Source of the DNA: Chloroflexota bacterium | GTDB taxonomy: Bacteria > Chloroflexota > Chloroflexia > Thermomicrobiales > JADLAZ01 | Direction of reading: 5' to 3' | Assembly (NCBI GenBank): GCA_020849725.1 | Contig: JADLAZ010000232.1 | Location: 1-60,449 of the forward strand | Length of the DNA stretch: 60,449 bases | Shown here: piece after piece, positions 44,674-55,093 of the stretch | Position numbering within the stretch: the stretch's first letter is position 1 | Layout: each line of letters opens with the position of its first letter | Program-made: the position numbers and the translations under genes | Notes under the pieces: generated by a model | Seen by the model: only the letters and a program-made list of their open reading frames with translations | Told to the model about the DNA's origin: nothing | Database searches by the model: none

Positions 44674-45501
44674 ATGGCAGAGACACCTGACAACAGCAAT
44701 CACACGCCACCGCCGGAGATGCCCGGCGGCCAGGCCGCAGTCCTGCCGGCCTACGCGCTCGGCATCGTCGATGACGATGAGCGCGCCGCCGTTGATGCAT
44801 GGCTGGCGGCCAACCCATCGCAGCATCGAGAGCTAGCCTCTTTCCAGGCCGTTGTGGACCACCTGCTGCTGGTAGCCGACGAGCGCGAGCCGGCGATTGA
44901 TCTGCGCGGCCGCGTCCTCACTGCCGCTGCCGGCGTCTCGGCGGCGGCATCTCGGCCGCCCACGCCCAGGCCAGCGCCGCTGGCCTGGCATCGGCGTCCC
45001 GCGCCCTGGGCGGCCATGGCCGCGGCGCTGCTCGTCGCCGCACTGGGTCTGGGCGCCTGGTCCGCCGTGCTGCGCGGCCAACTCGCCGAGCAGCGGTCGG
45101 CCACCCAGCAGCTCCAGGGCCAGTTGGTCGCTAGTCAGGCGCAGATAGCCCTGCTCCAGGCCCAGCCGCGCGTCACGATTTACACCGTCAGCGGCACCAG
45201 CGACGCGCCGAATGCGACCGGTGAGGTCGTCTTCGTGCCACAGCAGCAGGCCGCTTTTCTGACGATCGCCAATCTGCCGGCTGTGGCACCGGACCGCGCC
45301 TATCAGGTCTGGTTCATCCAGGATGGCCAGCCCGTCAGCGCCGGCCTGCTGCCGACCGCGCCACACCAGGCCGCCGCCCGCCTGCAGGCCGACTTGAGTC
45401 GCTACCAGGCGCTGGCTGTCAGCCTCGAGCCGCTCGGCGGCAGCCCTCGGCCGACTGGCCCCATCATGGTCCAGGCGCCACTCACCGCCGGCAACGCCTG
45501 A
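44674..45501 (+). CDS. RskA-like anti-sigma factor
   Basis: A 275-residue membrane protein. The N-terminal sigma-binding helices come first (AVLPAYALGIVDDDERAAVDAW), then one transmembrane helix around 108-130 (WAAMAAALLVAALGLGAWSAV). A coiled coil follows (LAEQRSATQQLQGQLVASQ), and a C-terminal extracytoplasmic RskA domain (FLTIANLPAVAPDRAYQVWF, later LAVSLEPLGGSP). There is no HxxxCxxC zinc motif. It should hold the upstream ECF factor at the membrane until its outer domain is processed. Confidence 0.9.
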   Translation: MAETPDNSNHTPPPEMPGGQAAVLPAYALGIVDDDERAAVDAWLAANPSQHRELASFQAVVDHLLLVADEREPAIDLRGRVLTAAAGVSAAASRPPTPRPAPLAWHRRPAPWAAMAAALLVAALGLGAWSAVLRGQLAEQRSATQQLQGQLVASQAQIALLQAQPRVTIYTVSGTSDAPNATGEVVFVPQQQAAFLTIANLPAVAPDRAYQVWFIQDGQPVSAGLLPTAPHQAAARLQADLSRYQALAVSLEPLGGSPRPTGPIMVQAPLTAGNA

Positions 45502-45891
45502 CACATGCTCGTCCGCCAGCGGGCGGGGCGAAAACGGGTCAGGCGGCCCGGTGGCTAGCGCACTGCTCGCCAGCGCGCCGCATCCGGCGCGAAGCGGACG
45601 CGAGCATCGTGCCGGCGTACCTGCCTCGCGGTGACGAGCGGCGCGGGCGGCGCGCCGGTGGAAACCGAGGCGCCCCGAATGATCGATCGGCGATCGGCCT
45701 CCGTATTGGCGGTCGGAGCAGCACACGGCTCGGTCGCCTGGATGACCAGCGACCCATGACGCAGCAAGGAGGTGGCCACCCGACCATCACGACCCGGACC
45801 GGTCGACGCGGCCGGCCAGTTTCGCTCCCGACTCGTTGCGCTCGGTCACCGGGCCGAGCAGCGCCCGATCGAAAGGCAAGGAAGCACTCCC
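45502..45891. other. Non-coding stretch before the DUF4331 gene
   Basis: No convincing gene. An AAGGAGG followed directly by GTG at 45772 opens a frame into the DUF4331 gene, but the spacing is too short and it would bury the signal peptide. The stretch probably carries the promoter for the downstream genes. Confidence 0.5.
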
Positions 45892-47421
45892 ATGCGCAAG
45901 AACGCACTCGTCGCCTTCGGCCTCGTGGTCGCGCTCATCGCGCCACTGGCCGCCGGGCTGCTCGCGCCGCTGGTCGGCGCCTCCAGTCACCGCGAGGCGC
46001 CACTGATCGCCAATGACCCAACGGCCGACGGCACCGACCTTTATGCCTTCCGCAGTCCCGACGATCCGTCGAGCATCACCATCCTGGCCAACTACATCCC
46101 CCTCCAGGCGCGCTACGGCGGGCCGAACTTCCACCACCCCGCCGATGACGTCCTGTACTCGATCAAGATCGACAACACTGGCGACGCCGAGGCGGATATC
46201 GTCTACCAGTGGCGCTTCCGGTCCCAGCGCATCGCCGGCCTGTTCCCGGCCGGCGACACCTACCTGTACAACCAGGGACCGATCACCGGGCTGCAGTCGC
46301 CCAACCTGCTGTTCCGCCAGTACTATGACCTGTATCGCATCGACGTCGACAAGACACGCGGCGCCTGGTGGCCGGACGGGACGCGCGGCACGCGCACGCT
46401 CGTCGCCAGCGGCCAGGTCGCACCGGCTTTCGTCGGCAAGCAGTCGTACTGCGGTGGTGGCCCGGCCGACGCCAGCCCGGCCGACCCGGCACCCTGTGAT
46501 GAAGCCACGGCCAACGCCAACTACGAGGCTATCGCCGCTTCGGCCATCAAGAGCACCACTGATGGCGGCAAGGTCTTCGTCGGCCCGCGCCAGGAAGGCT
46601 TCTTCGTCGACCTGTCCAAGGTGTTCGATCTTGCCCGCCTGGCAACGCTCGGTTTCGGCACGCCCGCAAACGATACCGCCGAGTTCAACGTCACGACGCT
46701 GGCGCTGCAAGCTCCCATCGGCCGCCTGGCCAACCCGAGCGGCGCCGACCCCGTGATTGGCATCTGGACCACCGCCAGTCGCCAGAACACGACCATCATC
46801 CGCCCCGGCAACGTGCGCCAGTCCACCGGCAACTTCGTGCAGGTGTCGCGGCTGGGCATGCCGCTGGTCAACGAGGTCGTCATCGGTGCGAAAGACAAGG
46901 ACAAGTTCAACGCCAGCGAGCCAAAGGATGACGTCGCGAACTTCGGCGGCTACGTCCTCAAGCCGCGCCTGGCGGCGATCCTCAATTTCCTCTATGGTGT
47001 CGGCGCGCTCACCCAGCAGCGCGGCGATCTGGTGCAGATCTTCGTGACCGGCATCCCTGGTCTGACCCGGCCGGCCGCGCTCACGCGCGGCGGTGAGATG
47101 CTGCGCCTGAACACGGCCATCGACGTCACCGCGTCGCCGAACGACTTCGGCGTCCTGGGCGGCGATGTCCAGGGCTTCCCCAACGGCCGCCGCCCGGTCG
47201 ACGACGTCGTCGATGTCGAGTTGTCGGCGGTCATCTTCAACAGTTGCACCGGCGCCAGTGAGGGCTTCGGGCCAACGCTGCCCTGCAACAATGCCCTCGG
47301 CTCAAGCAGCACCATCGGTCGGCTCGGCGACGGCGTCACCGCCACCACGCCCGAGGCGATCCCCTTCCTGTCGTCCTTCCCGTATCTGCCGACGCCGCAC
47401 AGCGCGACCGAGGCGGACTAG
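45892..47421 (+). CDS. Secreted DUF4331 protein
   Basis: A 509-residue exported protein. The signal peptide is residues 1-30 (basic start, then LVAFGLVVALIAPLAAGLLA). The DUF4331 signature starts immediately after it (SSHREAPLIANDPTADGTDLYAF, then FRSPDDPSSITILANYIPL). GKQSYCGGGP and PADPAPCDEA contain two Cys that may pair. ATG 45892 is used for the signal peptide. DUF4331 proteins have no settled function; they recur beside TPR proteins and ECF sigma/anti-sigma pairs, as here. Confidence 0.88.
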   Translation: MRKNALVAFGLVVALIAPLAAGLLAPLVGASSHREAPLIANDPTADGTDLYAFRSPDDPSSITILANYIPLQARYGGPNFHHPADDVLYSIKIDNTGDAEADIVYQWRFRSQRIAGLFPAGDTYLYNQGPITGLQSPNLLFRQYYDLYRIDVDKTRGAWWPDGTRGTRTLVASGQVAPAFVGKQSYCGGGPADASPADPAPCDEATANANYEAIAASAIKSTTDGGKVFVGPRQEGFFVDLSKVFDLARLATLGFGTPANDTAEFNVTTLALQAPIGRLANPSGADPVIGIWTTASRQNTTIIRPGNVRQSTGNFVQVSRLGMPLVNEVVIGAKDKDKFNASEPKDDVANFGGYVLKPRLAAILNFLYGVGALTQQRGDLVQIFVTGIPGLTRPAALTRGGEMLRLNTAIDVTASPNDFGVLGGDVQGFPNGRRPVDDVVDVELSAVIFNSCTGASEGFGPTLPCNNALGSSSTIGRLGDGVTATTPEAIPFLSSFPYLPTPHSATEAD

Positions 47422-47528
47422 CGAGCACTGGGCGGCGTGACGGGTGAGGTCGGCCCTCCGCACCATGCTGTCGCGCCGCCTGATGCCCCCAACCCGACCC
47501 ACCGACACAAGCATGGAGGCCATCGACC

Positions 47529-48899
47529 ATGATCAGACGGTTACCGCGCTCTCTGGTACTCCTGGTGTCTGGCGTCACCCTGCTGATCGTGGTCGGCGTG
47601 TCGACAACCGGAGGCCTGGCGCTGTATGAGGCGCGCCAGGCCGACCAGTTGCGCCAGCAGGACGACGCCACTCGCGTGCTGCGCGCGGCCGTGCAGGCGT
47701 CACAGTCGTCGACCGATGCGCTGGTGGCGACACTTCAGGAATACGCTCGCCAGCGGCCGAACGAGGCCCGCGTCCACAGTCTGCTCGGCGCGGCCTATCT
47801 CCAGAAGGCGCGCGAGACGGCCGACCCGAGCTGGTATAGCCGTGCCGACGGCGTCCTCCACACTGCCATCGGCCTCAATCCGGACGATACCGACGCCCTG
47901 ACCAGTCTCGGCGAGTTAGCGCTGGCCCGCCACCGCTTCGCCGAGGCCATCGACTGGGGCCGGCGCTCGCTGGCGCTGAACGAGTACAAGGCCCGCACGC
48001 TCGGCGTCATCGGCGATGGCCTGGTTGAAATAGGCCGCTACGATGATGCGTTCGAAACCTTCCAGCGCATGGTCGATCTTCGTCCGGATATGTCGTCATA
48101 TGCCCGCGTTGCCTATGCCCGCGAGCTGCTCGGCGACGTCGACGGCGCGATCGAGGCGATGCAGATGGCCGCCAATGCCGGCGCACCCTACGGCGAGAAC
48201 ACCGCCTACACCTACGTCCAGCTTGGTCACCTCGCCTTCAACGCCGGCCGATTCGACGATGCCGAGCGAGCCTACGAGGCCGCCCTCCGGTTCAGCGCCG
48301 GCTACAAGCCGGCCCAGGCCGGCATCGCCCGGGTCGCCGCCGCGCGCGGCGACAGCGCCCGGGCAATCGCTCTGCTGCGGGACGTCGTCGATGCGCTGCC
48401 CCTGCCGGAGTACGTCATCGCGCTGGCCGACCTCTACCGAGCGACCGGCCAGCCGGCCGAGGCCGACCGACAGGACGACCTTGTGCGCGCCATTGGCGCT
48501 CTCTACCAGGCCAACGGCGTCGACCTCGACCTCGACCTGGCACGCTTCGATGTCGACCGCGGTCGGAACCTGCCGGACGCCATCAGCCGCGTCCGCACCG
48601 CGCTGGCCGAGCGGCCGACGATCGGTGCCGCCGGCATTCTCGCCTGGGGCCTGTACCAGGCCGGCCAGTTCGACGAGGCGAGTGTAGCTAGCCAGCAGGC
48701 GCTGCGCCTCGGCACACGAGATGCGCGCCACCACTATCAGGCCGGCATGATCGCCCAGGCGCGCGGCGACTACGCCACCGCGATCCAGCATCTGGAGCAG
48801 GCGCTGGCGATCAACCCCGCCTTCTCGCCGCTCGACGCGCCACGCGCCCGCCAGGAACTGGCCGCGCTGCGCCAGGTCACGACCGGGCGGGCCGCGTGA
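47529..48899 (+). CDS. Membrane-anchored TPR-repeat protein
   Basis: A 456-residue protein. The N-terminal helix LLVSGVTLLIVVGVSTTG (about 10-30) anchors it, and the rest is tetratricopeptide repeats (for example ALTSLGELALARHRFAEAIDWG, YVQLGHLAFNAGRFDDAERAYEAAL and GDYATAIQHLEQALAINPAF). These are protein-interaction scaffolds. It is 107 bases after the DUF4331 gene, and its TGA overlaps a GTG of the next frame, so it is co-expressed with the metal transporter. Confidence 0.87.
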   Translation: MIRRLPRSLVLLVSGVTLLIVVGVSTTGGLALYEARQADQLRQQDDATRVLRAAVQASQSSTDALVATLQEYARQRPNEARVHSLLGAAYLQKARETADPSWYSRADGVLHTAIGLNPDDTDALTSLGELALARHRFAEAIDWGRRSLALNEYKARTLGVIGDGLVEIGRYDDAFETFQRMVDLRPDMSSYARVAYARELLGDVDGAIEAMQMAANAGAPYGENTAYTYVQLGHLAFNAGRFDDAERAYEAALRFSAGYKPAQAGIARVAAARGDSARAIALLRDVVDALPLPEYVIALADLYRATGQPAEADRQDDLVRAIGALYQANGVDLDLDLARFDVDRGRNLPDAISRVRTALAERPTIGAAGILAWGLYQAGQFDEASVASQQALRLGTRDARHHYQAGMIAQARGDYATAIQHLEQALAINPAFSPLDAPRARQELAALRQVTTGRAA

Positions 48900-48943
48900 C
48901 CGGTATCGCCGCATTATCCCTTCACGCACGGAGGCGCCACCGC

Positions 48944-50539
48944 ATGCTCCATCAACATGGTCGCCTGATCGCTCGCGCGGCATCGCTCATACTGGCGCTG
49001 GTCGCGGTCGCGATGACCGCGCTGCCGACCGCCGCGCACCCACTCGGCGCCTTCTCGGTCAATCGCCTCAGCCGGCTTGAGGTTGGCGCCGACCGTCTGC
49101 TCGTGCGCTACATCCTCGATGTCGCCGAAGTGCCGGCGTTTCAGGAGACCCAGGCACTCGACGTGAATGGCGACGGCACGCTCGCCGATGCCGAGCTGGC
49201 TGCCTACGCGGCCCGGCGCAGCGCCGGCATCCGCGATGGTCTTCGCGTCATAGTCAACGGCGCGCCAGTGACGCTCAGTATCGATGGACAGGTGCTGACC
49301 TTGCCTCCCGGGCAGGGCGGCCTGCGCACGCTGCGCCTCGAGGCGACCTTCATCGCGCCGCTGCCGGCCGACGAACCGGTGACGGTCGAGATCGTCGACC
49401 GCAACGAGCCAGACCGGCCCGGCTGGCGTGAGATCGTCGCCCGAGCCGGCGCCGGCCGCGCGCTCGCTGACGCGACCGTGCCGACCACTGATGCCAGCGA
49501 CGACCTGCGCGCCTATCCGGACGACCTTCTTGCCAGTCCGCTTGACGTGCGCCAGGCCCGGGTCACGGCGCGGCCGGCCGCCACCACGGCGCTCGTGGAC
49601 AGCGCCGCGGCGCCAGCGGTCGCCCGCGTCACGGATGCCGTCGGCGCGCTGGTGACGGCCGACCAGTTGACGCCCATGGCGATCGCCCTGGCGCTGCTGC
49701 TAGCCTTCGGCCTGGGCGCAGTTCACGCACTTTCACCAGGGCATGGGAAGACGGTCGTGGCAGCGTACCTGGTCGGGGCGCGCGGCACGGCGCGACACGC
49801 AGTCGCCCTTGGTGTGACCGTGACGATCACCCACACGATCGGTGTCTTCGCGCTCGGGCTGGTGACGCTGTTCCTGTCCCAGTATGTGCTGCCGGAACGG
49901 CTTTTTCCCTGGCTGAGCGCCGTGTCCGGGGTGCTGGTTGTCGTCATCGGCCTTGGGCTGGCCCGCGCGCGACTGGCTGACCTGCTGCGCCGGCCGCGTG
50001 GCACGGCGCGGCTCGTGCCGGCCACGGCGCCGGTGGCGGCGGCGCACCACCATGGCGACGGCGACTGGCATACCCACGACCACGATCACGATCATCACCA
50101 ACACGACGACCATGGCCACGACGCCAGCCACCACCACGCGCCCCATTCCCATGGCTGGTTCGCGGCCGGCCACGACCACGGGCCAAACGGACACACCCAT
50201 CAGCTACCCGAGCGGCTGAGCTGGCGCGGTCTGCTGGCGCTGGGCATCTCCGGTGGCCTGGTGCCCTGCCCGTCGGCGCTGGTCGTGCTGCTCGGCGCCA
50301 TCGCGCTGCATCGCGTCGGGTTCGGCCTGCTGCTGATTGTGGCCTTCAGCGCCGGGCTGGCGGCCGTGTTGACCGGCATCGGCCTGCTGCTCGTCATGGC
50401 CGGCCAGCTCTTCGCCCGGATGCCGGTCGATAGTCGCGCCTTGCGCCTCCTGCCCGTTGGCAGCGCCCTGCTGGTCACCACCGCCGGCCTGGTGCTGGTC
50501 GCCCAGGCGCTGATCGAGGCCGGTGTTCTGCGCCTGTAG
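48944..50539 (+). CDS. NicO/RcnA-type nickel-cobalt transporter with exported N-terminal domain
   Basis: A 531-residue protein. A signal peptide (ASLILALVAVAMTALPTAAH) precedes an exported domain with an EF-hand-like loop (DVNGDGTLADAEL). The membrane part begins about residue 245 (ALALLLAFGLGAVHALSPGHGKT; the HALxPGHGKT motif is the NicO metal motif). A His/Asp-rich cytoplasmic or periplasmic loop follows (about 365-420) and then further helices with GLVPCPSALVVLL. It likely exports or imports Ni, Co or another divalent metal. ATG 48944 is chosen (GGAGG upstream); GTG 48896, overlapping the TPR stop, is an alternative. Confidence 0.87.
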   Translation: MLHQHGRLIARAASLILALVAVAMTALPTAAHPLGAFSVNRLSRLEVGADRLLVRYILDVAEVPAFQETQALDVNGDGTLADAELAAYAARRSAGIRDGLRVIVNGAPVTLSIDGQVLTLPPGQGGLRTLRLEATFIAPLPADEPVTVEIVDRNEPDRPGWREIVARAGAGRALADATVPTTDASDDLRAYPDDLLASPLDVRQARVTARPAATTALVDSAAAPAVARVTDAVGALVTADQLTPMAIALALLLAFGLGAVHALSPGHGKTVVAAYLVGARGTARHAVALGVTVTITHTIGVFALGLVTLFLSQYVLPERLFPWLSAVSGVLVVVIGLGLARARLADLLRRPRGTARLVPATAPVAAAHHHGDGDWHTHDHDHDHHQHDDHGHDASHHHAPHSHGWFAAGHDHGPNGHTHQLPERLSWRGLLALGISGGLVPCPSALVVLLGAIALHRVGFGLLLIVAFSAGLAAVLTGIGLLLVMAGQLFARMPVDSRALRLLPVGSALLVTTAGLVLVAQALIEAGVLRL

Positions 50540-50560
50540 CGCAGGTCCGGCCGCCGCCGT

Positions 50561-51757
50561 TCAGCCGAACGCTGCCGCGGCGGCCGCGCCGGCGGCGTAG
50601 CGGCGCACGCCCGCCAGCCATGTCGCCGCCACGACCGGCCAGTCGCCGCGCACCTCGACCGCGACCAGGTCCGCCCGGAGGCCCGGCGCCAGCCGGCCGC
50701 GGTCTGGCAAGCCAGCGGCGACGGCCGGGGCGCTCGCTACCAGCCGCACCGCCGCCGGCAGGTCGCGCAGCCCCAGCGCCACGATCCGGAACACCGCTGC
50801 CAGCAGTGATGGTGGGTGATAGTCAGCGACCAGGATGTCAAGCAGGTTGTCGCTGAGCATCGCCAGTGCGCCGTTGCGGCCGGTGAGCGAGCCGCCACGC
50901 ACGACATTCGGCGCTCCCATCACGATCGTCATGCCGAGTGCCCGCGCTCGCACGGCCGCCTCCGCGGCGAGCGGAAATTCGCAGATGCGGCAGCCGGCAG
51001 CGTGCAGCGCCTCGACGCGCTCAGCACTGTCGTCGTCGTGCGAGGCGAGTGTCAGCCCACTCTCGGCCCGCAGCGCTGTCAGCCGCGTCAGGCTCTCGAT
51101 CACCAGCGGCTCAGTCGCCGCCGTCTCCGCTTGCACCCGCGCGACGTGCTCCTCCAACTCGTCGTCCGTCGTCTCGCGCGGCAGGTAGCGGCGCAGGTAG
51201 GCCCGGAAGATAGCCGGGTCGGCCATCTTGCCGCGTCCGGGGGCATGATCGTCGACTGACACCAGCGGCGCCGGCTCCGCCGGCAGCGCCGCCAGCAGCG
51301 CCGCCAGCGCGCCGGGCGTGCGCACCTCCAACCGGTGCAGCACGTGATGCTCGACGCAGGCCACGTCCGACGCGCGCAGCGCGTGTACCGCCGCACACAC
51401 GGCTCGCGCGCCGGCCAGCGTGCGGCCGATCGCCGGCTGCTCGGCGAATGAGACGCCGTGGTACTGCGTCGTGACACCGGCTGCGGCGAGTCGGCGATCG
51501 AGGCTCAGCAGCGCCAGCACCGGGTCGAACTCGGCCCGTGGCCGCGGGTTGATCTCCATCTCCAACACGTCGTCGTGCAGATCGACCAGGCCAGGCAGCA
51601 GCCAGCGCCCACCAAGATCGACGATGCCAGGGCCGGCTGCCACAGTCGCCGGCTCGACCGCCTCGATCCACTCGCCGGTCACGACGACCGAACCGCCCTC
51701 CAGGACGCGATCACCGGTAACGACGCGCGCGTTGGTCAGGATAATCCGGCCGGTCAT
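50561..51757 (-). CDS. phnM: PhnM-like amidohydrolase (RPnTP diphosphatase family)
   Basis: A 398-residue amidohydrolase closest to PhnM, which removes diphosphate from alpha-D-ribose-1-methylphosphonate-5-triphosphate in the C-P lyase pathway. Features: LLPGLVDLHDDVLEMEINPR (metal site, with HDD as in PhnM-type HxD), AAGVTTQYHGVSF, TLASHDDDS and GAPNVVRGGSLTGR. Four bases overlap the upstream unknown gene. No other phn gene is in the window, so the role in phosphonate breakdown is uncertain. Terminal residues are Ala-rich. Confidence 0.8.
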   Translation of the reverse strand: MTGRIILTNARVVTGDRVLEGGSVVVTGEWIEAVEPATVAAGPGIVDLGGRWLLPGLVDLHDDVLEMEINPRPRAEFDPVLALLSLDRRLAAAGVTTQYHGVSFAEQPAIGRTLAGARAVCAAVHALRASDVACVEHHVLHRLEVRTPGALAALLAALPAEPAPLVSVDDHAPGRGKMADPAIFRAYLRRYLPRETTDDELEEHVARVQAETAATEPLVIESLTRLTALRAESGLTLASHDDDSAERVEALHAAGCRICEFPLAAEAAVRARALGMTIVMGAPNVVRGGSLTGRNGALAMLSDNLLDILVADYHPPSLLAAVFRIVALGLRDLPAAVRLVASAPAVAAGLPDRGRLAPGLRADLVAVEVRGDWPVVAATWLAGVRRYAAGAAAAAAFG

Positions 51758-52131
51758 GGCGCCGGACGCGGGCGGCCGTCGCGAAAGCGCGACTCCGGAG
51801 AACGCGGCGGCCGGTGCGGCGGTCGTGATTGACCAGACGGGCGACCCGGCGGGCTACCGGACGGACGCGCCGCCTGACCGAGGTAATAGGTCTTCATCGC
51901 CTCCGACAGGCGGGCATAGACGTCGTAGCCCAGATCGGCGTCGACGGTTGCGCGCACGGCAGCCACGAGTCCGAATTCGTCGGCCAGGTTGAACAGCGCC
52001 ACCGCTTCGCCCAGCGCCAGCGCGTGCTGCGGATCGACCGGCGGGCGGTTGCTGAAGACGCCGGCCGCCCGCCCGATCGCCTGCGTCAGGTAGACGGTCA
52101 ACTGCTCGGCCGGGTCGTCCGTCGTCGCCAC
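51754..52131 (-). CDS. Small unknown helical protein upstream of phnM
   Basis: A 125-residue protein. Residues 10-85 are helical and well-formed ([16 protein letters not shown], then [21 protein letters not shown]). The last 40 residues are a Pro/Arg/Ser tail. ATG 52131 lies inside the end of the glycoside hydrolase gene and its TGA overlaps the ATG of the phnM-like gene (ATGA). No family recognised. Coupling suggests a partner of one of the two neighbours. Confidence 0.6.
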   Translation of the reverse strand: MATTDDPAEQLTVYLTQAIGRAAGVFSNRPPVDPQHALALGEAVALFNLADEFGLVAAVRATVDADLGYDVYARLSEAMKTYYLGQAARPSGSPPGRPSGQSRPPHRPPRSPESRFRDGRPRPAP

Positions 52132-54896
52132 GAGTTCGCCCTTCCACCCGGCCCAGTGGTCCGTCCACTGATCGCCAGTCTACCACGCTCTCCCGACGCC
52201 GAACCGGAGTGGGCCGCCAATGTCGGGTGAAGATCATCGGCCTGCTGTCCCTGCTGCTGGATCAGCTTGGCGATCAGCCCGGTCCAGCCGGTCTGATGGC
52301 TGGCGCCCAGTCCCGCGCCGTTGTCGCCGTGGAAATACTCGTAGAAGAGCAGGTGGTCGCGCCAGCGCGGGTCCGTTTGAAACTTCTCGGCCCCACCGAA
52401 GACGGGTCGCCGGCCATGCTCGTCGCGCAGGAACAGATTGATCAGCCGCTGTGATAGCTCATCGGCGATCTGGCGGAGCGTCAAGAATCGCCCTGAGCCG
52501 GTCGGACACTCGACGGTGAAGTCGTCGCCGTAGTAATGGTGGAATTGCTGCAGCGACTCGATCAGCAGGAAGTTGACCGGCATCCAAACCGGACCGCGCC
52601 AGTTAGAGTTGCCGCCGAACAGGCCACTGCGCGACTCGGCCGGCTCGTAGCGCACGGTGTGGTCAGCACCATCGATGTGCAACTGATACGGCTGGTCCAG
52701 GTGCCAGCGCGACAGCGCTCGCACGCCGTGCGTCGACAGGAACTCGGTCTCATCAAGCATTCGGCGCAGGATTTGTGTCATGCGCCGGCCGCGGCAGAGC
52801 GCCAGCAGCCGCCGCTCACCCATACCGGGCTGATGCCAGCGCGAAATGAGCGCCGCCAGGTGCGGGCGATGGCGCAGAAACCACTCCAGCCGGACGCGGA
52901 ATTCAGGGAGCGCCACCAGCAGCGTCGGCTCAATCGTCGTGACAGCAAACAGCGGCACGAGCCCGACCATCGACCGGACCGCCAACCGCCGGCTCTGCCC
53001 TGGTCCGAGCGATAGCACATCGTAGAAGAAGTCATCCTGGTCATCCCAGAGGGAGATGTTAGCGGTCGACACCTGATTGAGCGCGTAGGCGATGTAGAGG
53101 AAGTGCTCAAAGAATTTGGTGGCAATATCTTCGTAGACGCGGTTGTGCAGCGCCAACTCCAGCGCGATCGTCATCATGTTGAGGCAAAACATGCCCATCC
53201 AGGCTGTGCCGTCACTCTGCTCGAGGTGGCCGCCGTTGGGCAGCGGTGCGCTGCGGTCGAAGATGCCGATGTTGTCCAGGCCGAGGAACCCGCCGCCAAA
53301 GACATTGTTGCCCGCCTCGTCCTTGCGGTTGACCCACCAGGTGAAGGTCAGCAGATGCTTGTGAAACGTGCGCTCCAGGAAGGCCAGGTCGCGCCGGCCG
53401 GAGCGCCGGGCGTCGATCTTGTACACCCGCCAGGCCGCCCAGGCCAGCACCGGCGGGTTGGCATCACTGAAGTTCCACTCGTAGGCCGGCACCTCGCCAT
53501 TCGGATGCTGGTACCACTCGCGTCCCAGCAGGTCGAGCTGCGTCTTGGCAAAGTCGGCGTCAACCAGCGCCAGCGCGATGCAGTGAAAGGCCAGGTCCCA
53601 GGCGGCGAACCACGGGTACTCCCAGGTGTCCGGCATGGACAGCACGTCGGCCGTGTTCAGGTGAACCCAATCGCGGTTGCGGCCCTGCCAGCGCTCGGCC
53701 GGCGGCGCCGGCTGAGCCGGATCGCCCCGCAGCCACTTGTCCACGTCGAAATGGTAGAACTGCTTCGACCAGAGCAGACCGGCGAACGCTTGCCGCTGCA
53801 CACGCCGGGCGTCAGTGTCGAGCGTTGCCGGCTGAAGTTCGGTGTAGAAGGCGTCTGCCTCGGCCTGGCGTTGCGCCAGCAGGACATCGAAATCGGCGAA
53901 GGCGTCGTCCGCTGGCAGTGCGCTCTCGGCCCGTGTCAGCCGCAGGCGCACCACCACGGTATCACCTGGCGCCGCCCGCAGCACGTAGTGCGCCGCGGCC
54001 TTCGTGCCGACGCCATCCGTGCTCACGGCATCCTGCCGACCGGCGATCACTGCCTCGTGGATACCATCCTTGACGCAGGCAGTTGGATTAGGCACGCCGT
54101 AGAACCGCTCCCTATTCGTTTCATTCTCGGTCACCAGCAGCGCGGGCCGGCCATCGCACACCAGGCGGTAGCGGCCCAGTGTGGCGTGGTCGGCGATAAT
54201 GACGCGCGCGTCGTCCAGCGTGCCCGCCACCGCCTGCAGGCGTGGGCGCGGCACGGCGTCCTCCACCCAGCCCCAACTCCAGGTGTTGCGGAACCAGAGC
54301 GTCGGCAGCAGATGCAGGTCGGCCACGTCGGGACCGTGATTGACAGCGCTCAGGCGGATCAGGATGTCGTCCGGCGCCGCCTTCGCGTACTCGATTGTGA
54401 CGTCCCAGTAGCGGTCATCATCGAAGACACCGGTGTCGATCAGCTCAAACTCTGGCTCATCTCGCCCGCGGCGGTGGTTCTCGGTGACGAGCGCCGCGTA
54501 GGGGAAGGCGGCCTGGGGATAGCGGTAAAGGGCTCGCATAAACGAGTGGGTCGGCGTCGAGTCGAGGTAGTAGTAGTAGTCCTTGACGTCCTCGCCGTGG
54601 TTCCCCTCCTCATTCGTCAGACCGAACAGCCGCTCCTTCAAGATTGGGTCGCGACCGTTCCAGAGCGCCAGCGCAAAGCACAAGCGCTGCTGTTCGTCGC
54701 AGATGCCGAGCAGGCCGTCCTCATTCCAGCGGTAGACGCGCGAGCGAGCATGATCGTGCGTGAAAGACCCCCAGGCATCCCCGTTCTCGCTGTAGTCCTC
54801 GCGCACCGTGCCCCAGGCGCGCTCGGCCAGGTACGGCCCCCACAGCCGCCAGGCAGCGCCACCCTTCGCCAGTCGCTCCTGCTCGATCGATGGCAT
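52098..54896 (-). CDS. GH63/MGH-like glycoside hydrolase
   Basis: A 932-residue protein of the (alpha/alpha)6-barrel GH63/mannosylglycerate-hydrolase-like type. An N-terminal beta-sandwich (about 1-400, VRVRL-type strands) is followed by the catalytic barrel with [20 protein letters not shown] and [18 protein letters not shown]. Near the end are [20 protein letters not shown] and [16 protein letters not shown]. Acidic residues in WDLAFH and WNFSDANP are candidate catalytic ones. GGGAGGGAG precedes ATG 54896. The last 40 residues are low-complexity. Its exact substrate (glucosylated or mannosylated solute, or oligosaccharide) is not predictable. No signal peptide, so cytoplasmic. Confidence 0.82.
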   Translation of the reverse strand: MPSIEQERLAKGGAAWRLWGPYLAERAWGTVREDYSENGDAWGSFTHDHARSRVYRWNEDGLLGICDEQQRLCFALALWNGRDPILKERLFGLTNEEGNHGEDVKDYYYYLDSTPTHSFMRALYRYPQAAFPYAALVTENHRRGRDEPEFELIDTGVFDDDRYWDVTIEYAKAAPDDILIRLSAVNHGPDVADLHLLPTLWFRNTWSWGWVEDAVPRPRLQAVAGTLDDARVIIADHATLGRYRLVCDGRPALLVTENETNRERFYGVPNPTACVKDGIHEAVIAGRQDAVSTDGVGTKAAAHYVLRAAPGDTVVVRLRLTRAESALPADDAFADFDVLLAQRQAEADAFYTELQPATLDTDARRVQRQAFAGLLWSKQFYHFDVDKWLRGDPAQPAPPAERWQGRNRDWVHLNTADVLSMPDTWEYPWFAAWDLAFHCIALALVDADFAKTQLDLLGREWYQHPNGEVPAYEWNFSDANPPVLAWAAWRVYKIDARRSGRRDLAFLERTFHKHLLTFTWWVNRKDEAGNNVFGGGFLGLDNIGIFDRSAPLPNGGHLEQSDGTAWMGMFCLNMMTIALELALHNRVYEDIATKFFEHFLYIAYALNQVSTANISLWDDQDDFFYDVLSLGPGQSRRLAVRSMVGLVPLFAVTTIEPTLLVALPEFRVRLEWFLRHRPHLAALISRWHQPGMGERRLLALCRGRRMTQILRRMLDETEFLSTHGVRALSRWHLDQPYQLHIDGADHTVRYEPAESRSGLFGGNSNWRGPVWMPVNFLLIESLQQFHHYYGDDFTVECPTGSGRFLTLRQIADELSQRLINLFLRDEHGRRPVFGGAEKFQTDPRWRDHLLFYEYFHGDNGAGLGASHQTGWTGLIAKLIQQQGQQADDLHPTLAAHSGSASGERGRLAISGRTTGPGGRANSWRRRTTRPSS

Positions 54897-55093
54897 GCGC
54901 ACTCCCTCCCACGCTCCACGCGGTCGCCATGCCCGGGGACGTGTGCCCCTCGTGGCCGCATCATGCCGCGCCAGGCGGGCGCCGGCAACTGCCGGCGCGT
55001 GTCGGCCGCGCCGGGCCTGGACGGCCGCCCCCCGATCGCGCACAATCGCGTCCTGCGGGGCACGGCGGCCGGCACGCGAGGGGGCAGCAGGCC

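Noticed and set aside
50041..50190. Apparent DNA repeat rich in CAC/CAT/GAC
   Set aside because: It is the coding sequence of the His/Asp-rich loop of the metal transporter, not a CRISPR or satellite.
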